Shown here in pieces: positions 28,812 to 38,172 of a stretch of 64,000 nucleotides of DNA; the first letter of the stretch is position 1, and every line of letters begins with the position of its first letter. The stretch lies in the NCBI GenBank assembly GCA_947488295.1, contig CANKYU010000006.1:310001-374000 (forward strand), read 5' to 3'. Below the pieces are notes generated by a model, which had not been told where the DNA came from, did not search any database, and was given only the letters and a program-made list of their open reading frames with translations. This DNA comes from an uncultured Anderseniella sp. GTDB taxonomy: Bacteria > Pseudomonadota > Alphaproteobacteria > Rhizobiales > Aestuariivirgaceae. The position numbers and the translations under genes were made by a program.

Positions 28812-29307
28812 GACAAAAGGTAAACCGGCAAAACCGGCCGGCAAGCAATCAAGGCCTCGAACCGGTGTTGCCCGGTCCGCGTCGCGCCTCGGTGCCGTTC
28901 AGGCTCTGTACCAGATGGACATCGGCGGCAGCGAGCTGGCCGATGTGCTGGCTGACTATGGGTCCGGCAGAATAGGGGTTCAGTTTGACGACGGCCAGTG
29001 CGGCGAGGCGGATTACGGATTTCTCAAGGCCATTGTCGAGGGTGTGGTCGAGGATCAGGTGCTGATCGACAAGAAGGTGAATGAATGCCTGGGCGAAGGC
29101 TGGACCCTTGCCAGGCTGGAGGCGACGTCGCGTGCGATTCTTCGGGCAGGCGGCTTTGAACTGATGTTCAGGGATGATGTGCCGCCCAAAGTGACCATTT
29201 CCGAGTATGTCGAAGTGGCCAAGGCGTTCTTCTCCGGCAGTGAGCCGGGGTTTGTAAATGCCAGCCTGGATGCCATGGCCCGCAAACGGCGTCCGGAAGA
29301 AATGTAA
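28804..29307 (+). CDS. nusB: Transcription antitermination factor NusB
   Basis: The roughly 167-residue all-helical RNA-binding protein joins the antitermination complex on rRNA transcripts. Family landmarks are SASRLGAVQALYQMDI, then LARLEATSRAILRAGGFEL and the C-terminal PGFVNASLDAMARKRRPEE. I chose ATG 28804; GTG 28801 is immediately adjacent. A 20-residue Lys/Pro-rich N-terminal extension precedes the domain, as in other alphaproteobacteria. The gene overlaps ribH, the usual pairing. Confidence 0.95.
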   Translation: MTETKGKPAKPAGKQSRPRTGVARSASRLGAVQALYQMDIGGSELADVLADYGSGRIGVQFDDGQCGEADYGFLKAIVEGVVEDQVLIDKKVNECLGEGWTLARLEATSRAILRAGGFELMFRDDVPPKVTISEYVEVAKAFFSGSEPGFVNASLDAMARKRRPEEM

Positions 29308-29340
29308 AGCCTTGGCCGCCGCACTGGTGCGGTAGTGACT

Positions 29341-29772
29341 TTAGCCGGATGCAATGTACTGTTTCAGCGACTCTGCTTCAGTGCGGATTTCATCCATCTT
29401 TGCCTTGACGATATCGCCAATTGACACCAGACCGGTCAGTTTGCCGTCAGAAGCGACCGGCAGATGACGAATACGTCTTCCGGTCATGAACTCCATGCAA
29501 TTGTCCACAGTGTCGGTTGGTGCACAGGTAACCACGTCCTTGGTCATGATTTCGCGGACCTTGACGGACAGAAACTTGGGTCCGAAATCGGTTAGTTGCC
29601 GGACGATATCGCGTTCGGACACAATCCCGTCAATTGATGTTCCATTACCACTTACCACGACTGCCCCAATGCGGTTTTCGCGCAATAGCGTTGCCAGGTC
29701 ACGCACACTTGAGTCAGGTGAAACTGTAGTAACGTCGGTTCCCTTGGCGTTGAGTATGGTCTGAACCTGCAT
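29341..29772 (-). CDS. Tandem CBS-domain protein
   Basis: The 143-residue cytoplasmic protein consists of two CBS domains (about 8-63 and 75-130) with the usual GIVSERDIVR and GLVSIGDIVKA ends. Such small stand-alone pairs bind adenosine ligands and act as energy sensors, but a target is not shown here. The gene converges with nusB and has its own promoter region in the gap before the permease gene. Confidence 0.9.
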   Translation of the reverse strand: MQVQTILNAKGTDVTTVSPDSSVRDLATLLRENRIGAVVVSGNGTSIDGIVSERDIVRQLTDFGPKFLSVKVREIMTKDVVTCAPTDTVDNCMEFMTGRRIRHLPVASDGKLTGLVSIGDIVKAKMDEIRTEAESLKQYIASG

Positions 29773-29935
29773 ATTGTCATGTCCTCCCGTTGAGTTGGCT
29801 TTGTCTGTTCAACTTGGAATATAACATGATTGTGCGCTGTATTCGCGTCGCCAACAAGGCCTTGGTCTTTCCGCATATGTGAGTTGCGCCCAGCACGCCT
29901 TGCGCCACCTCCAATTCTGCAGCAGTGTGCGCTGT

Positions 29936-31156
29936 ATGACGACAGCTGTTTCTGACGATGTTCCCTATATTGATGACAGGGCTGCTCGGCGCAACGCGCT
30001 GGTGCTGGCGCTGGCCCAGGCGTTTTATGGCATGGGCGCCATCAATATATTCATTACGGCCGGCCTGGTCGGCACGCAGATTGCGCCGTCTCTGAGCCTG
30101 GCCACGCTGCCGGTCTCGACCTATGTGATCGGAACCGCGCTGGCCACCGTGCCGGCATCCCTGTTCATGCGCCGGGTCGGGCGCAAGGCCGGGTTTCTGA
30201 CCGGCGCCATGCTTGGCTTTGTTGGCGCGATTATCTGTGTCTATGCGATATTTGCCAGGGACTTCTGGTTGTTCTCGGCCGGTACGTTTCTGCAGGGCGG
30301 CTATCAGGCGTTTGCCGGCTACTACCGTTTTGCCGCCGCCGATACGGCCTCGGCGGCATTCAAGCCGAAGGCCATCTCCTGGGTCATGCTGGGCGGCATA
30401 GCGGCGGCTGTGTTCGGGCCGATGATTGTCATTGGCAGCCGGTCCTACTTCGAGCCGGTGATGTTCGCCGGCAATTTCGCCGCTGTTGCCGTATTGTCGA
30501 TCGTGGCCATGGCCATCATCTGTTTCATCAGTATTCCCCATGAACGCGAGGACCTGAGCAAATCGGACGCCCGGCCATTGTCGGAGATATTGCGCCAGCC
30601 CCGGCTGATCGTGGCGATCATGTCCGGCATGATGGCCTATGGCATGATGAACCTGGTGATGACGGCGACCCCGATAGCCATGGTTGCCTGCGGGTTCACG
30701 GTTGATCAAAGCGCCTGGGTTATACAGTGGCATGCACTTGCGATGTTTATTCCCAGCTTTTTCACCGGCAGCCTGATTTCGCGGTTTGGTGTCGAGCGGG
30801 TGCTGGCGGCAGGCATGGTCTTGTTGAGCATGGCAGGCATTGCCGGGTTGACCGGTATTACATTTGCCAATTTTGCCATTGGCCTGGTGCTGCTCGGTAT
30901 CGGCTGGAATTTCGGCTATGTCGGCGGCACAGCCATGGTCACCGAATGTTATCGCGCCAGCGAGAAGAACAAGGTCCAGGCAGTCAACGATTTCTGTGTG
31001 TTTGCAACAGTGGCGACGGCGTCTCTCACGTCCGGCAAACTGCTGGACTCCGTTGGCTGGAACGCGGTCAATATGGCGCTGTTCCCGATGGTCGGATTGT
31101 GCCTGCTGGCGCTGGCGTGGCTCAGCCTGAATTCCCGCCGCACAGCGAATTACTGA
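29936..31156 (+). CDS. Major facilitator superfamily permease
   Basis: The 406-residue inner-membrane protein has twelve hydrophobic segments in two halves and the MFS loop motif FMRRVGRKAGFLTGAMLG between helices 2 and 3. The substrate cannot be inferred. ATG 29936 (MTTAVSDD) begins shortly before the first helix; the frame is open further upstream but without a membrane or signal reason to extend. It stands alone, divergent from the CBS gene. Confidence 0.85.
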   Translation: MTTAVSDDVPYIDDRAARRNALVLALAQAFYGMGAINIFITAGLVGTQIAPSLSLATLPVSTYVIGTALATVPASLFMRRVGRKAGFLTGAMLGFVGAIICVYAIFARDFWLFSAGTFLQGGYQAFAGYYRFAAADTASAAFKPKAISWVMLGGIAAAVFGPMIVIGSRSYFEPVMFAGNFAAVAVLSIVAMAIICFISIPHEREDLSKSDARPLSEILRQPRLIVAIMSGMMAYGMMNLVMTATPIAMVACGFTVDQSAWVIQWHALAMFIPSFFTGSLISRFGVERVLAAGMVLLSMAGIAGLTGITFANFAIGLVLLGIGWNFGYVGGTAMVTECYRASEKNKVQAVNDFCVFATVATASLTSGKLLDSVGWNAVNMALFPMVGLCLLALAWLSLNSRRTANY

Positions 31157-31471
31157 CCGCACGCAACTTCATTCCATAACGAGGCGTCACCAGCACGTTC
31201 GAACCGGGCCGCCAGATGGCCCTGAAATGGCAGTTATCCGCGCCCAACCGGACATAGCCGATAGTAGTGTTGAAACAACTGTCCAAAGCGGTTGCCTAAT
31301 TAACAGAGTTTTAATATGTTCCGCCCCGGTCGATCCGGGCAAAAGGGTATTCGAGGGGATTCTCTATCAAAAGAGCAGGGGCCGTCCTGGGATTGTGCAT
31401 GCTGACACAACCGGGCGAGTACTCTCCAGATTTTCCGGATCTTAGTCATATAAACAGCAAGGATTTCACCC
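31157..31471. other. Intergenic region upstream of hppA
   Basis: The 315 bases between the permease stop and the pyrophosphatase start hold no convincing gene. The AT-rich stretch around 31290-31320 and the CCGGGCAAAAGGG segment could include the hppA promoter, but no pair of promoter boxes is clear enough to mark. Confidence 0.5.
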
Positions 31472-33610
31472 ATGAGTTCGACACTCTGGCTTATTATAGG
31501 CTGCGGTATCCTGTCCATCGTCTACGCCATCTGGGCTACCAAGTCCGTTCTGGCCGCTGACGCAGGCAATGCCCGCATGCAGGAAATTGCCGGCGCTATC
31601 CGAGAGGGCGCAACGGCTTATCTCAATCGTCAATACACAACCATCGCAATCGTTGGTGCGGTGGTGTTCGTCATCGCATTCCTGTTGCTTGGTGCAACGG
31701 CGGCGTTTGGCTTCCTGATCGGCGCTGTGCTGTCAGGGGCTGCAGGCTTTATCGGTATGCACGTATCGGTACGGGCAAACGTCAGGACTGCGCAGGCTGC
31801 TTCAAAGAGCCTGGCAGGCGGCCTTGAAATCGCATTCAAGTCCGGCGCCATCACCGGCCTGCTGGTCGCTGGCCTCGCCCTGCTGGGGGTTGCGGTCTAT
31901 TTCTGGATCCTGACTGGCCCAATGGGCTATGCGCCAACTGACCGTGTGGTCATCGATGCGCTGGTGGCTCTCGGCTTCGGTGCTTCCCTGATTTCGATCT
32001 TTGCCCGTCTCGGCGGCGGCATCTTCACCAAGGGTGCGGACGTCGGCGGCGACCTTGTCGGCAAGGTCGAAGCCGGTATCCCGGAAGATGACCCGCGCAA
32101 TCCGGCAACCATTGCCGACAATGTCGGCGATAATGTCGGCGACTGCGCCGGCATGGCGGCTGACCTGTTCGAAACCTATGCGGTGACAGTTGTCGCCACC
32201 ATGGTTCTGGCATCGATCTTCTTTACCGGCGATGCTGCGGTCAACCTGATGCTGTTCCCGATGCTGATCGGGGCGGTATGTGTTGTGACCTCCATCATCG
32301 GTACCTTCTTCGTGAAACTGGGTGCCAACAACTCCATCATGGGGGCGCTTTACAAAGGCTTTATCGCCACCGCGGTCCTGTCGGCGATTGCCATGGCAGG
32401 CATTGTCTGGGGCTGGCTGGGAGCAGACACAGTCTTCACCACTTCAGGTGGAACGACCTTCACCGGCGCCAATCTGTTCTGGTGCGGCTTCATCGGTCTG
32501 GTGGTAACCGGCCTGATCATCTGGATCACAGAGTACTACACGGGCACTGAATATCGCCCTGTGCGCTCCATTGCACAGGCGTCGGTCTCTGGTCACGGCA
32601 CCAATGTTATTCAGGGTCTGGCTATTTCCCTTGAAGCAACTGCAATTCCGGCGCTCATCATTATCGGCGGTATCATTGCCACGTTCGCGCTGGCGGGCCT
32701 GTTTGGTATCGCCATTGCGGTAACTGCCATGCTGGCGCTTGCCGGCGTGGTCGTCGCGCTTGATGCCTTCGGTCCTGTCACCGACAATGCCGGTGGTATT
32801 GCCGAAATGGCTGACCTGCCCGCTGAAGTGCGTCAGACCACCGATGCGCTGGATGCCGTGGGCAATACCACAAAGGCTGTCACCAAGGGCTATGCCATCG
32901 GTTCGGCTGGCCTTGGCGCACTGGTACTGTTTGCTGCCTATACCGAAGACCTCAAGTTCTTCGCGGCAAATGCAGCACCGGGCAGCTTCTTTGAAGGCGT
33001 GAATGTCGACTTCTCACTGTCCAACCCGTACGTGGTTGTCGGCCTCCTGTTCGGTGGTCTTCTGCCTTACCTGTTCGGTGGTATCGCCATGACGGCCGTT
33101 GGCCGTGCTGCTGGTGCCGTGGTTGAAGAAGTCCGCAGGCAGTTCAAGGAAAAGCCGGGCATCATGAAAGGGACTGAAAAACCCGATTATGGCCGTGCGG
33201 TTGACATGCTGACACGGGCCGCGATCAAGGAAATGATCGTGCCGTCGCTGTTGCCTGTGTTGTCTCCGATCGTGTGCTTCTACTTCGTGTATGCGATCAC
33301 CGGCGACAAGAGCCAGGGTTTTGCTGCGCTCGGAGCAATGCTGCTCGGTGTGATCGTCAACGGCCTGTTCGTTGCAGTGTCCATGACTGCCGGTGGCGGT
33401 GCCTGGGACAACGCCAAGAAAGCCTTTGAAGACGGGTTCGTCGACAAGGATGGCGTCAAGCACGAAAAGGGTTCAGAAGCCCACAAGGCATCGGTAACCG
33501 GTGACACGGTCGGCGATCCCTACAAGGATACTGCTGGTCCTGCGGTCAACCCGATGATCAAGATCACCAACATTGTAGCCCTGTTGCTGCTGGCGATCCT
33601 GGCTCACTGA
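31472..33610 (+). CDS. hppA: K+-independent H+-translocating inorganic pyrophosphatase
   Basis: The 712-residue membrane pump hydrolyses pyrophosphate and moves protons out of the cytoplasm. The substrate-binding loop DVGGDLVGKVEAGIPEDDPR and following DNVGDNVGDCAGMAADL are intact, and about 16 hydrophobic segments are present. Residue 468 is lysine in GNTTKAVTKG; in this family Lys at that place marks the potassium-independent proton-pumping class, whereas Ala marks the potassium-dependent class. A strong terminator follows. Confidence 0.97.
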   Translation: MSSTLWLIIGCGILSIVYAIWATKSVLAADAGNARMQEIAGAIREGATAYLNRQYTTIAIVGAVVFVIAFLLLGATAAFGFLIGAVLSGAAGFIGMHVSVRANVRTAQAASKSLAGGLEIAFKSGAITGLLVAGLALLGVAVYFWILTGPMGYAPTDRVVIDALVALGFGASLISIFARLGGGIFTKGADVGGDLVGKVEAGIPEDDPRNPATIADNVGDNVGDCAGMAADLFETYAVTVVATMVLASIFFTGDAAVNLMLFPMLIGAVCVVTSIIGTFFVKLGANNSIMGALYKGFIATAVLSAIAMAGIVWGWLGADTVFTTSGGTTFTGANLFWCGFIGLVVTGLIIWITEYYTGTEYRPVRSIAQASVSGHGTNVIQGLAISLEATAIPALIIIGGIIATFALAGLFGIAIAVTAMLALAGVVVALDAFGPVTDNAGGIAEMADLPAEVRQTTDALDAVGNTTKAVTKGYAIGSAGLGALVLFAAYTEDLKFFAANAAPGSFFEGVNVDFSLSNPYVVVGLLFGGLLPYLFGGIAMTAVGRAAGAVVEEVRRQFKEKPGIMKGTEKPDYGRAVDMLTRAAIKEMIVPSLLPVLSPIVCFYFVYAITGDKSQGFAALGAMLLGVIVNGLFVAVSMTAGGGAWDNAKKAFEDGFVDKDGVKHEKGSEAHKASVTGDTVGDPYKDTAGPAVNPMIKITNIVALLLLAILAH

Positions 33611-33659
33611 GGTCAAATGGGTCCTGGATCTCGTCAGGATCCGATCAGACAAAAGAAAA

Positions 33660-33698
33660 CCCCCGCGCAGTTGTTGGTACTGCGCGGGGGTCTTTCTT
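33660..33698 (+). terminator. Rho-independent terminator after hppA
   Basis: A perfect 11-bp stem (CCCCCGCGCAG with CTGCGCGGGGG, loop of 9 bases) is followed by TCTTTCTT. It lies between convergent hppA and bamE; the upstream flank AAAAGAAAA gives a T-rich run on the other strand too, so it may work in both directions. Confidence 0.9.
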
Positions 33699-33735
33699 AT
33701 GCGCCGGAGTGTCCGGACGCATGTCTCGTTATATA

Positions 33736-34254
33736 CTACTGTCCATAGGGACCGGATTTCGGCGGACCGGATTCGTTTGGCGTAAAGTTACCGAGGTTGC
33801 CGAACATCTGCTGCAGGAGTGTCAGCTCACGACCGCGCGAAGGTGTCTCACGCGAGTTCATGTCAATGACGTTTCCATCCTGCAGGGTGTATTGTCCAAA
33901 GCTCTGAACCTGATTGAACTGGCTGAAACGCACGGCAAGAATCTGCCGGTCCAGTTCCTCATTGTCGAGGAACGCGCTTGTTTTCACACGTGACGAAATA
34001 TAGTAGAAGCTGTCGCCTTGATGCTGCACGGTGGCAGTTGTTGACGGTGAGCCGAGTGTGCTGCGGACTTCATCCTTGGTCATGCCTATCCGCAACTGCT
34101 GCAAATCCTGCGCACGGGCCTGATAGCCGCGGTGTTCGATGTCGCGCGAGCAGCCTGACAAGACAGCCGCGGCAGCCAGGAACAGGCCGGAGCACAGCAG
34201 CGCTCTGCGGAGACCATTTGATGCAGGTATCACAATAGGCTTGAAGGTTCGCAC
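33736..34254 (-). CDS. bamE: Outer membrane protein assembly factor BamE (SmpA/OmlA)
   Basis: The 172-residue lipoprotein belongs to the small BamE family of the beta-barrel assembly machine. A signal peptide ends in the lipobox AAVLSGC (Cys near residue 35), and the mature part holds the family segment QDLQQLRIGMTKDEVRSTLG followed by PSTTATVQHQGDSFYYIS. The C-terminal 50 residues extend beyond the core domain. It is divergent from the cytochrome c chaperone gene, as in many Rhizobiales. Confidence 0.9.
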   Translation of the reverse strand: MRTFKPIVIPASNGLRRALLCSGLFLAAAAVLSGCSRDIEHRGYQARAQDLQQLRIGMTKDEVRSTLGSPSTTATVQHQGDSFYYISSRVKTSAFLDNEELDRQILAVRFSQFNQVQSFGQYTLQDGNVIDMNSRETPSRGRELTLLQQMFGNLGNFTPNESGPPKSGPYGQ

Positions 34255-34382
34255 TTAACGTATCACTTCTGTTGCGGTCAGCCTGAAACCGGCCGGCCAA
34301 TTGCAGCAATACCTGCTGCTGGTTATCGTCCAGCCACGTTGTTCGTGGCTGCAAATTTCAAATTCTGTTTAGCTGGTCCTGC

Positions 34383-34919
34383 ATGATACTGAAAAGCATT
34401 CTTTCCCGCACCCAAAAACTTGACCCTGTCAGAACCGTCTACGAGGCGATTGTGGCACAGGCACGGCGGTCTGAATTGTATTCCGAACTTGGCGTGCCCG
34501 ATACCCTTGATGGCCGCTTCGACATGATCATATTGCACAACGATGCCGTGATGTGCCACATGCAGGCCGGCGCGGACCAAGACAGGCAGTTTGCCCAAGC
34601 GCTGATCGACGAATTGTTCCGCGATATGGACCGGTCTCTGCGCGAAATGGGGGTCGGCGATATGGGGGTCGGCAAGCGGGTCAAGAAGATGGCAACGGTT
34701 TACTATGGCCGGGCCAACGCCTACGCCAACGCACGCTCAAAAGGCAATGACGAATTGACAGCCGCGCTGGTGAGGAATGTCTTTGAGGGTGATGACACCG
34801 CAACTCAGGCCGCCGGGCGACTTGCCAGGTACAGCGAACTGTTGCATGACGCAGTTGGTTTGATCGACCGGGCAGATATTCGGTCCGGCAAGCTGAAACT
34901 GGGCAGTGTGCGCCTGTGA
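34383..34919 (+). CDS. Ubiquinol-cytochrome c chaperone family protein
   Basis: The 178-residue helical protein is related to mitochondrial CBP3/UQCC1, which helps assemble cytochrome b of complex III. Typical segments are PDTLDGRFDMIILHNDAVMC and LFRDMDRSLREMGVGDMGVGKRVKKM. No signal or membrane segment is seen. It precedes the DUF177 gene by 28 bases and belongs to the conserved bamE/chaperone/DUF177/plsX/fabH neighbourhood. Confidence 0.9.
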   Translation: MILKSILSRTQKLDPVRTVYEAIVAQARRSELYSELGVPDTLDGRFDMIILHNDAVMCHMQAGADQDRQFAQALIDELFRDMDRSLREMGVGDMGVGKRVKKMATVYYGRANAYANARSKGNDELTAALVRNVFEGDDTATQAAGRLARYSELLHDAVGLIDRADIRSGKLKLGSVRL

Positions 34920-34947
34920 TACCACGCAACAGGACTGATAGAGACAG

Positions 34948-35487
34948 ATGACCGAAGAACTGGAATTTTCCCGACCGTTCGATATCACCCGGATGGCGCC
35001 CGAAGGTGCTTCCGAGACCATCAGTGCGACCGAAGAGGAATGTCGCGCTGTTGCGGCGCGTTTCGGCGTCGAGGCAGTGCATTCGGTGTCTGCGACCATT
35101 GATATCCAGCCGTGGAAACGCGGCGGATTCCGCGCACGTGGCGACGCAACCGCCAAAATCAGCCAGATTTGTGTGGTGACCCTGGAACCGTTCGACGCTG
35201 ATGTTCACGCGCAGCTTGACCAGATATTCGTCGCGAAATCCAGCAGGCTTGCTGCGGATGAAACTGAAGTCGTGGTCTCGCACGATGAAGATGACATTGG
35301 TTATGTCGAAGACGGCGAAATCGAACTTGGCGAGTTTGCCGTTGAGGCCCTGTGTCTGGAGCTTGATCCGTATCCGCGAAAGGATGGTGCCGAACTGCCG
35401 CTGTCATCAACCGAGACCGCGGCGGGTGAGCCGAAAGCCAATCCGTTCGCCGTATTGAAGCAGTTGAAGCTTGAAGACCCGGATTGA
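34948..35487 (+). CDS. DUF177 (YceD) family protein
   Basis: The 179-residue product has the DUF177 layout: an N-terminal segment with a beta strand (SFRPFDI-type start), a central CVVTLEPFDADV, and the C-terminal EIELGEFAVEALCLELDPYPRK pattern followed by NPFAVLKQLK. In many bacteria the gene precedes rpmF; here plsX follows directly, as in other alphaproteobacteria. Known relatives act in 23S rRNA accumulation; the exact role here is unknown. Confidence 0.88.
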   Translation: MTEELEFSRPFDITRMAPEGASETISATEEECRAVAARFGVEAVHSVSATIDIQPWKRGGFRARGDATAKISQICVVTLEPFDADVHAQLDQIFVAKSSRLAADETEVVVSHDEDDIGYVEDGEIELGEFAVEALCLELDPYPRKDGAELPLSSTETAAGEPKANPFAVLKQLKLEDPD

Positions 35488-35574
35488 GCCGGCAGTGGTA
35501 CAATCGACACTTACCTGTTGTGTCCATGTCGCAAACCACTATCCTCCGATCTTCGATAAAAAGGGGCATGCGGA

Positions 35575-36651
35575 TTGAAAAGCGATTCCGGAGACATAAT
35601 AATTGCGCTCGATGCAATGGGCGGCGATCACGGTGCACCGGTGGTGCTGCAGGGCGCGGCAGAGGCCCTGGCGGCGCGTCCGGAGCTCAGCTTTGTGCTG
35701 TTCGGTGACGAGGCCATGATCACGGCGGAACTGGATGGCCTGAAGGCGCTCAAGGCCCGATCTGTTGTGCATCACACCGAAGTGGCCATTGCGATGGATG
35801 ACAAGCCCTCACAGGCAATTCGGCGCGGCCGCAAGACATCCAGCATGTGGCAGGCGATTGATTCGGTGAAACAGGGCGAGGCCCATGCAGCCGTATCAGC
35901 CGGCAACACAGGTGCGCTCATGGCCATGGCCAAGGTGCTGCTCAAGACGACCGAAGGCGTTTCCAGGCCAGCCATAGCCGGCATGTGGCCAACTTTGAAA
36001 GGCCGCAGCATTGTGCTCGATATGGGGGCGACCGTTGGCGCAGATGCCGATCAGTTGGTCTCGAATGCCATCATGGGCGCGGCAATGGCGCGTTGCCTGT
36101 TCGGCATCAGGAGGCCGATGGTCGGATTGCTGAACATCGGTGTCGAAGAGGTCAAGGGGGTCGAAGCGGTTCGCGAGGCCGGTGCCCTGCTGCGCGAGGC
36201 CGACCTGCCGTTGCAATATGAAGGATTTGTCGAGGGAACCGATATCGGAACCGGCAAGGTTGATGTGATCGTTACGGAAGGTTTCAGCGGTAATATCGCT
36301 TTGAAAACGGCAGAAGGCACCGCGCAACAGATTGTTGCGGTTTTGCGTGAGGAGATGAGCCGGACCATTGTGAGTAAAATCGCGGCTTTGTTTGCAAAAG
36401 GGGCGTTTTCCCGGTTAAAGAAGCGGCTTGACCCTCGCACTTACAATGGCGGTGTATTTCTGGGGTTGAATGGCGTCGTGGTCAAAAGCCATGGCGGCAC
36501 CGATTCATTTGGGTTTTCATCTGCCATTCATGTTGCAGCTGACATGGTGGCCAATGATCTCGTGGATAGAATCGACAGAGGCATGGAGCTTGTGCCACAC
36601 GAGCACCACGATCACACGGACGAACAGGCCGAAGCGGCCAGCGCCAGTTGA
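35575..36651 (+). CDS. plsX: Phosphate acyltransferase PlsX
   Basis: The 358-residue enzyme makes acyl-phosphate from acyl-ACP for phospholipid synthesis. The N-terminal ALDAMGGDHGAP and the central VSAGNTGALMAMAKVLL motifs are diagnostic. The likely start is TTG 35575 with AAGGGG about nine bases upstream; the nearby ATG at 35568 is in another frame and cannot be used. It is followed by fabH after 19 bases. Confidence 0.95.
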   Translation: MKSDSGDIIIALDAMGGDHGAPVVLQGAAEALAARPELSFVLFGDEAMITAELDGLKALKARSVVHHTEVAIAMDDKPSQAIRRGRKTSSMWQAIDSVKQGEAHAAVSAGNTGALMAMAKVLLKTTEGVSRPAIAGMWPTLKGRSIVLDMGATVGADADQLVSNAIMGAAMARCLFGIRRPMVGLLNIGVEEVKGVEAVREAGALLREADLPLQYEGFVEGTDIGTGKVDVIVTEGFSGNIALKTAEGTAQQIVAVLREEMSRTIVSKIAALFAKGAFSRLKKRLDPRTYNGGVFLGLNGVVVKSHGGTDSFGFSSAIHVAADMVANDLVDRIDRGMELVPHEHHDHTDEQAEAASAS

Positions 36652-36670
36652 GCAGGATTAGATAATATAG

Positions 36671-37639
36671 ATGATACGTTCCGTAATCCGTTCAGTCGGA
36701 TCCTACTTGCCGCAGCGGGTGATGACCAATGCCGAGCTGGCCGAGATGGTCGACACATCCGATGAATGGATTGTTGAGCGAACCGGCATCCGTCAGCGCC
36801 ACATTGCCGCCGACGGTGAACTGACCTCACACCTGGCAATCAAGGCAGCTGATGCGGCGCTGTCCAGATCGGGCATTGCAGCTGCAGACATCGACCTGGT
36901 TATCGTGGCGACGTCGACACCGGACCAGACCTTTCCGGCCACTGCAGCGACAGTGCAGGGCGAACTCGGAATCCTGCAGGGCGCCGCCTTTGACGTACAG
37001 GCGGTTTGTTCAGGGTTTGTGTATGCGCTGACCACGGCGGACAATTTCGTTCGGGCAGGCTCTGCGCGCAACGTGCTTGTTATCGGGGCCGAAACATTTT
37101 CGCGGATTCTGGACTGGACCGATCGCGGCACCTGCGTGTTGTTCGGCGACGGCGCCGGCGCAGTTGTGGTCACCGCAGCCGGTGAGGGTGATGATCCCGG
37201 CAAGGGCATCCTGGCGACCCGGCTGCGCTCGGACGGCCGCTACCGCGACAAGCTGTATGTGGATGGTGGGCCCTCCAGCACCCAGACAGTCGGTCACTTG
37301 CGGATGGAAGGCCGGGAGGTTTTCAAGCACGCCGTCACCAATATTTCCGATGTCATGGGGGAGACGCTGGAAGAGGCCGGCGTCGCGCCCGACAAGATAG
37401 ATCTGTTCGTACCGCATCAGGCCAACAAACGTATTCTGGATGGAACGGCACGCCGCTTCGGCCTGACCACCGAGAAGGTTGTGATCACTGTTGGCCATCA
37501 CGGCAATACCTCGGCTGCGTCAATTCCGCTTGCGCTCGATGTGGCTCGCGAAGACGGTCGTCTGCAACCTGACAAACTGGTGCTCATGGAGGCCATGGGC
37601 GGCGGCTTTACCTGGGGCGCGGTGCTGGCGCGCTGGTGA
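36671..37639 (+). CDS. fabH: Beta-ketoacyl-ACP synthase III
   Basis: The 322-residue condensing enzyme starts fatty-acid synthesis from acetyl-CoA and malonyl-ACP. The catalytic triad is visible as Cys in DVQAVCSGFVYAL (about 114), His in FVPHQANKRIL and Asn in GHHGNTSAASIPLAL. Length is normal. It is cotranscribed with plsX. Confidence 0.96.
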   Translation: MIRSVIRSVGSYLPQRVMTNAELAEMVDTSDEWIVERTGIRQRHIAADGELTSHLAIKAADAALSRSGIAAADIDLVIVATSTPDQTFPATAATVQGELGILQGAAFDVQAVCSGFVYALTTADNFVRAGSARNVLVIGAETFSRILDWTDRGTCVLFGDGAGAVVVTAAGEGDDPGKGILATRLRSDGRYRDKLYVDGGPSSTQTVGHLRMEGREVFKHAVTNISDVMGETLEEAGVAPDKIDLFVPHQANKRILDGTARRFGLTTEKVVITVGHHGNTSAASIPLALDVAREDGRLQPDKLVLMEAMGGGFTWGAVLARW

Positions 37640-37777
37640 CGTAACGGAAAATCTGAACCGGTCGCCATGATGCAGCCGATATTTCCCAAAGCAAGTGCTT
37701 GATCTAAATACAAACTTGCAATTGACTCTACCCGGCAATTGGGTGTTAGGATAACACACCATCGAGGGGGTGGAGTA

Positions 37778-38089
37778 ATGACAAAGACACTCACACGTGC
37801 GGATTTGAGTGAAGCGGTTCATCGTAAGGTTGGGCTTTCACGAACGGAGTCCGCGGATTTGGTTAAAACAGTTCTTGATCTGATGTCCGATGCCCTCGTG
37901 GATGGCCAGCAGGTCAAGTTGTCGTCGTTTGGCACATTCGATGTGCGAGACAAGCGTCAGCGCATTGGACGAAACCCGAAGACCGGGGAAGAGGTGCCGA
38001 TCACGCCGCGCCGCGTGCTGGTTTTCAGGCCCAGCCAGATCATGAAGGCGATTGTAAACGGCGAAGTGCCGTCGGGCGGGAGCGACTGA
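37778..38089 (+). CDS. ihfA: Integration host factor subunit alpha
   Basis: The 103-residue DNA-bending protein pairs with IhfB. Typical segments are TRADLSEAVHRKVGLSRTES, KLSSFGTFDVRDK and the DNA-arm region RIGRNPKTGEEVPITPRRV, followed by VVFRPSQ-type VFRPSQIMKAIVNG. ATG 37778 has GGGGGTGGAG upstream. Its place between fabH and merR is conserved in the group. Confidence 0.96.
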   Translation: MTKTLTRADLSEAVHRKVGLSRTESADLVKTVLDLMSDALVDGQQVKLSSFGTFDVRDKRQRIGRNPKTGEEVPITPRRVLVFRPSQIMKAIVNGEVPSGGSD

Positions 38090-38172
38090 TTGTTCTGTAG
38101 CGTGATGAGTGAATGGGTGTGCGGGTTGTCCGCCACTTGATCTGGACCATGCAACGCGAAAGAGGCTGACAT

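Noticed and set aside
29777..31162. 461-codon minus-strand open frame opposite the MFS permease gene
   Set aside because: Its composition (His, Gln, Arg rich, no hydrophobic core) is that of an antisense shadow of membrane-protein codons.
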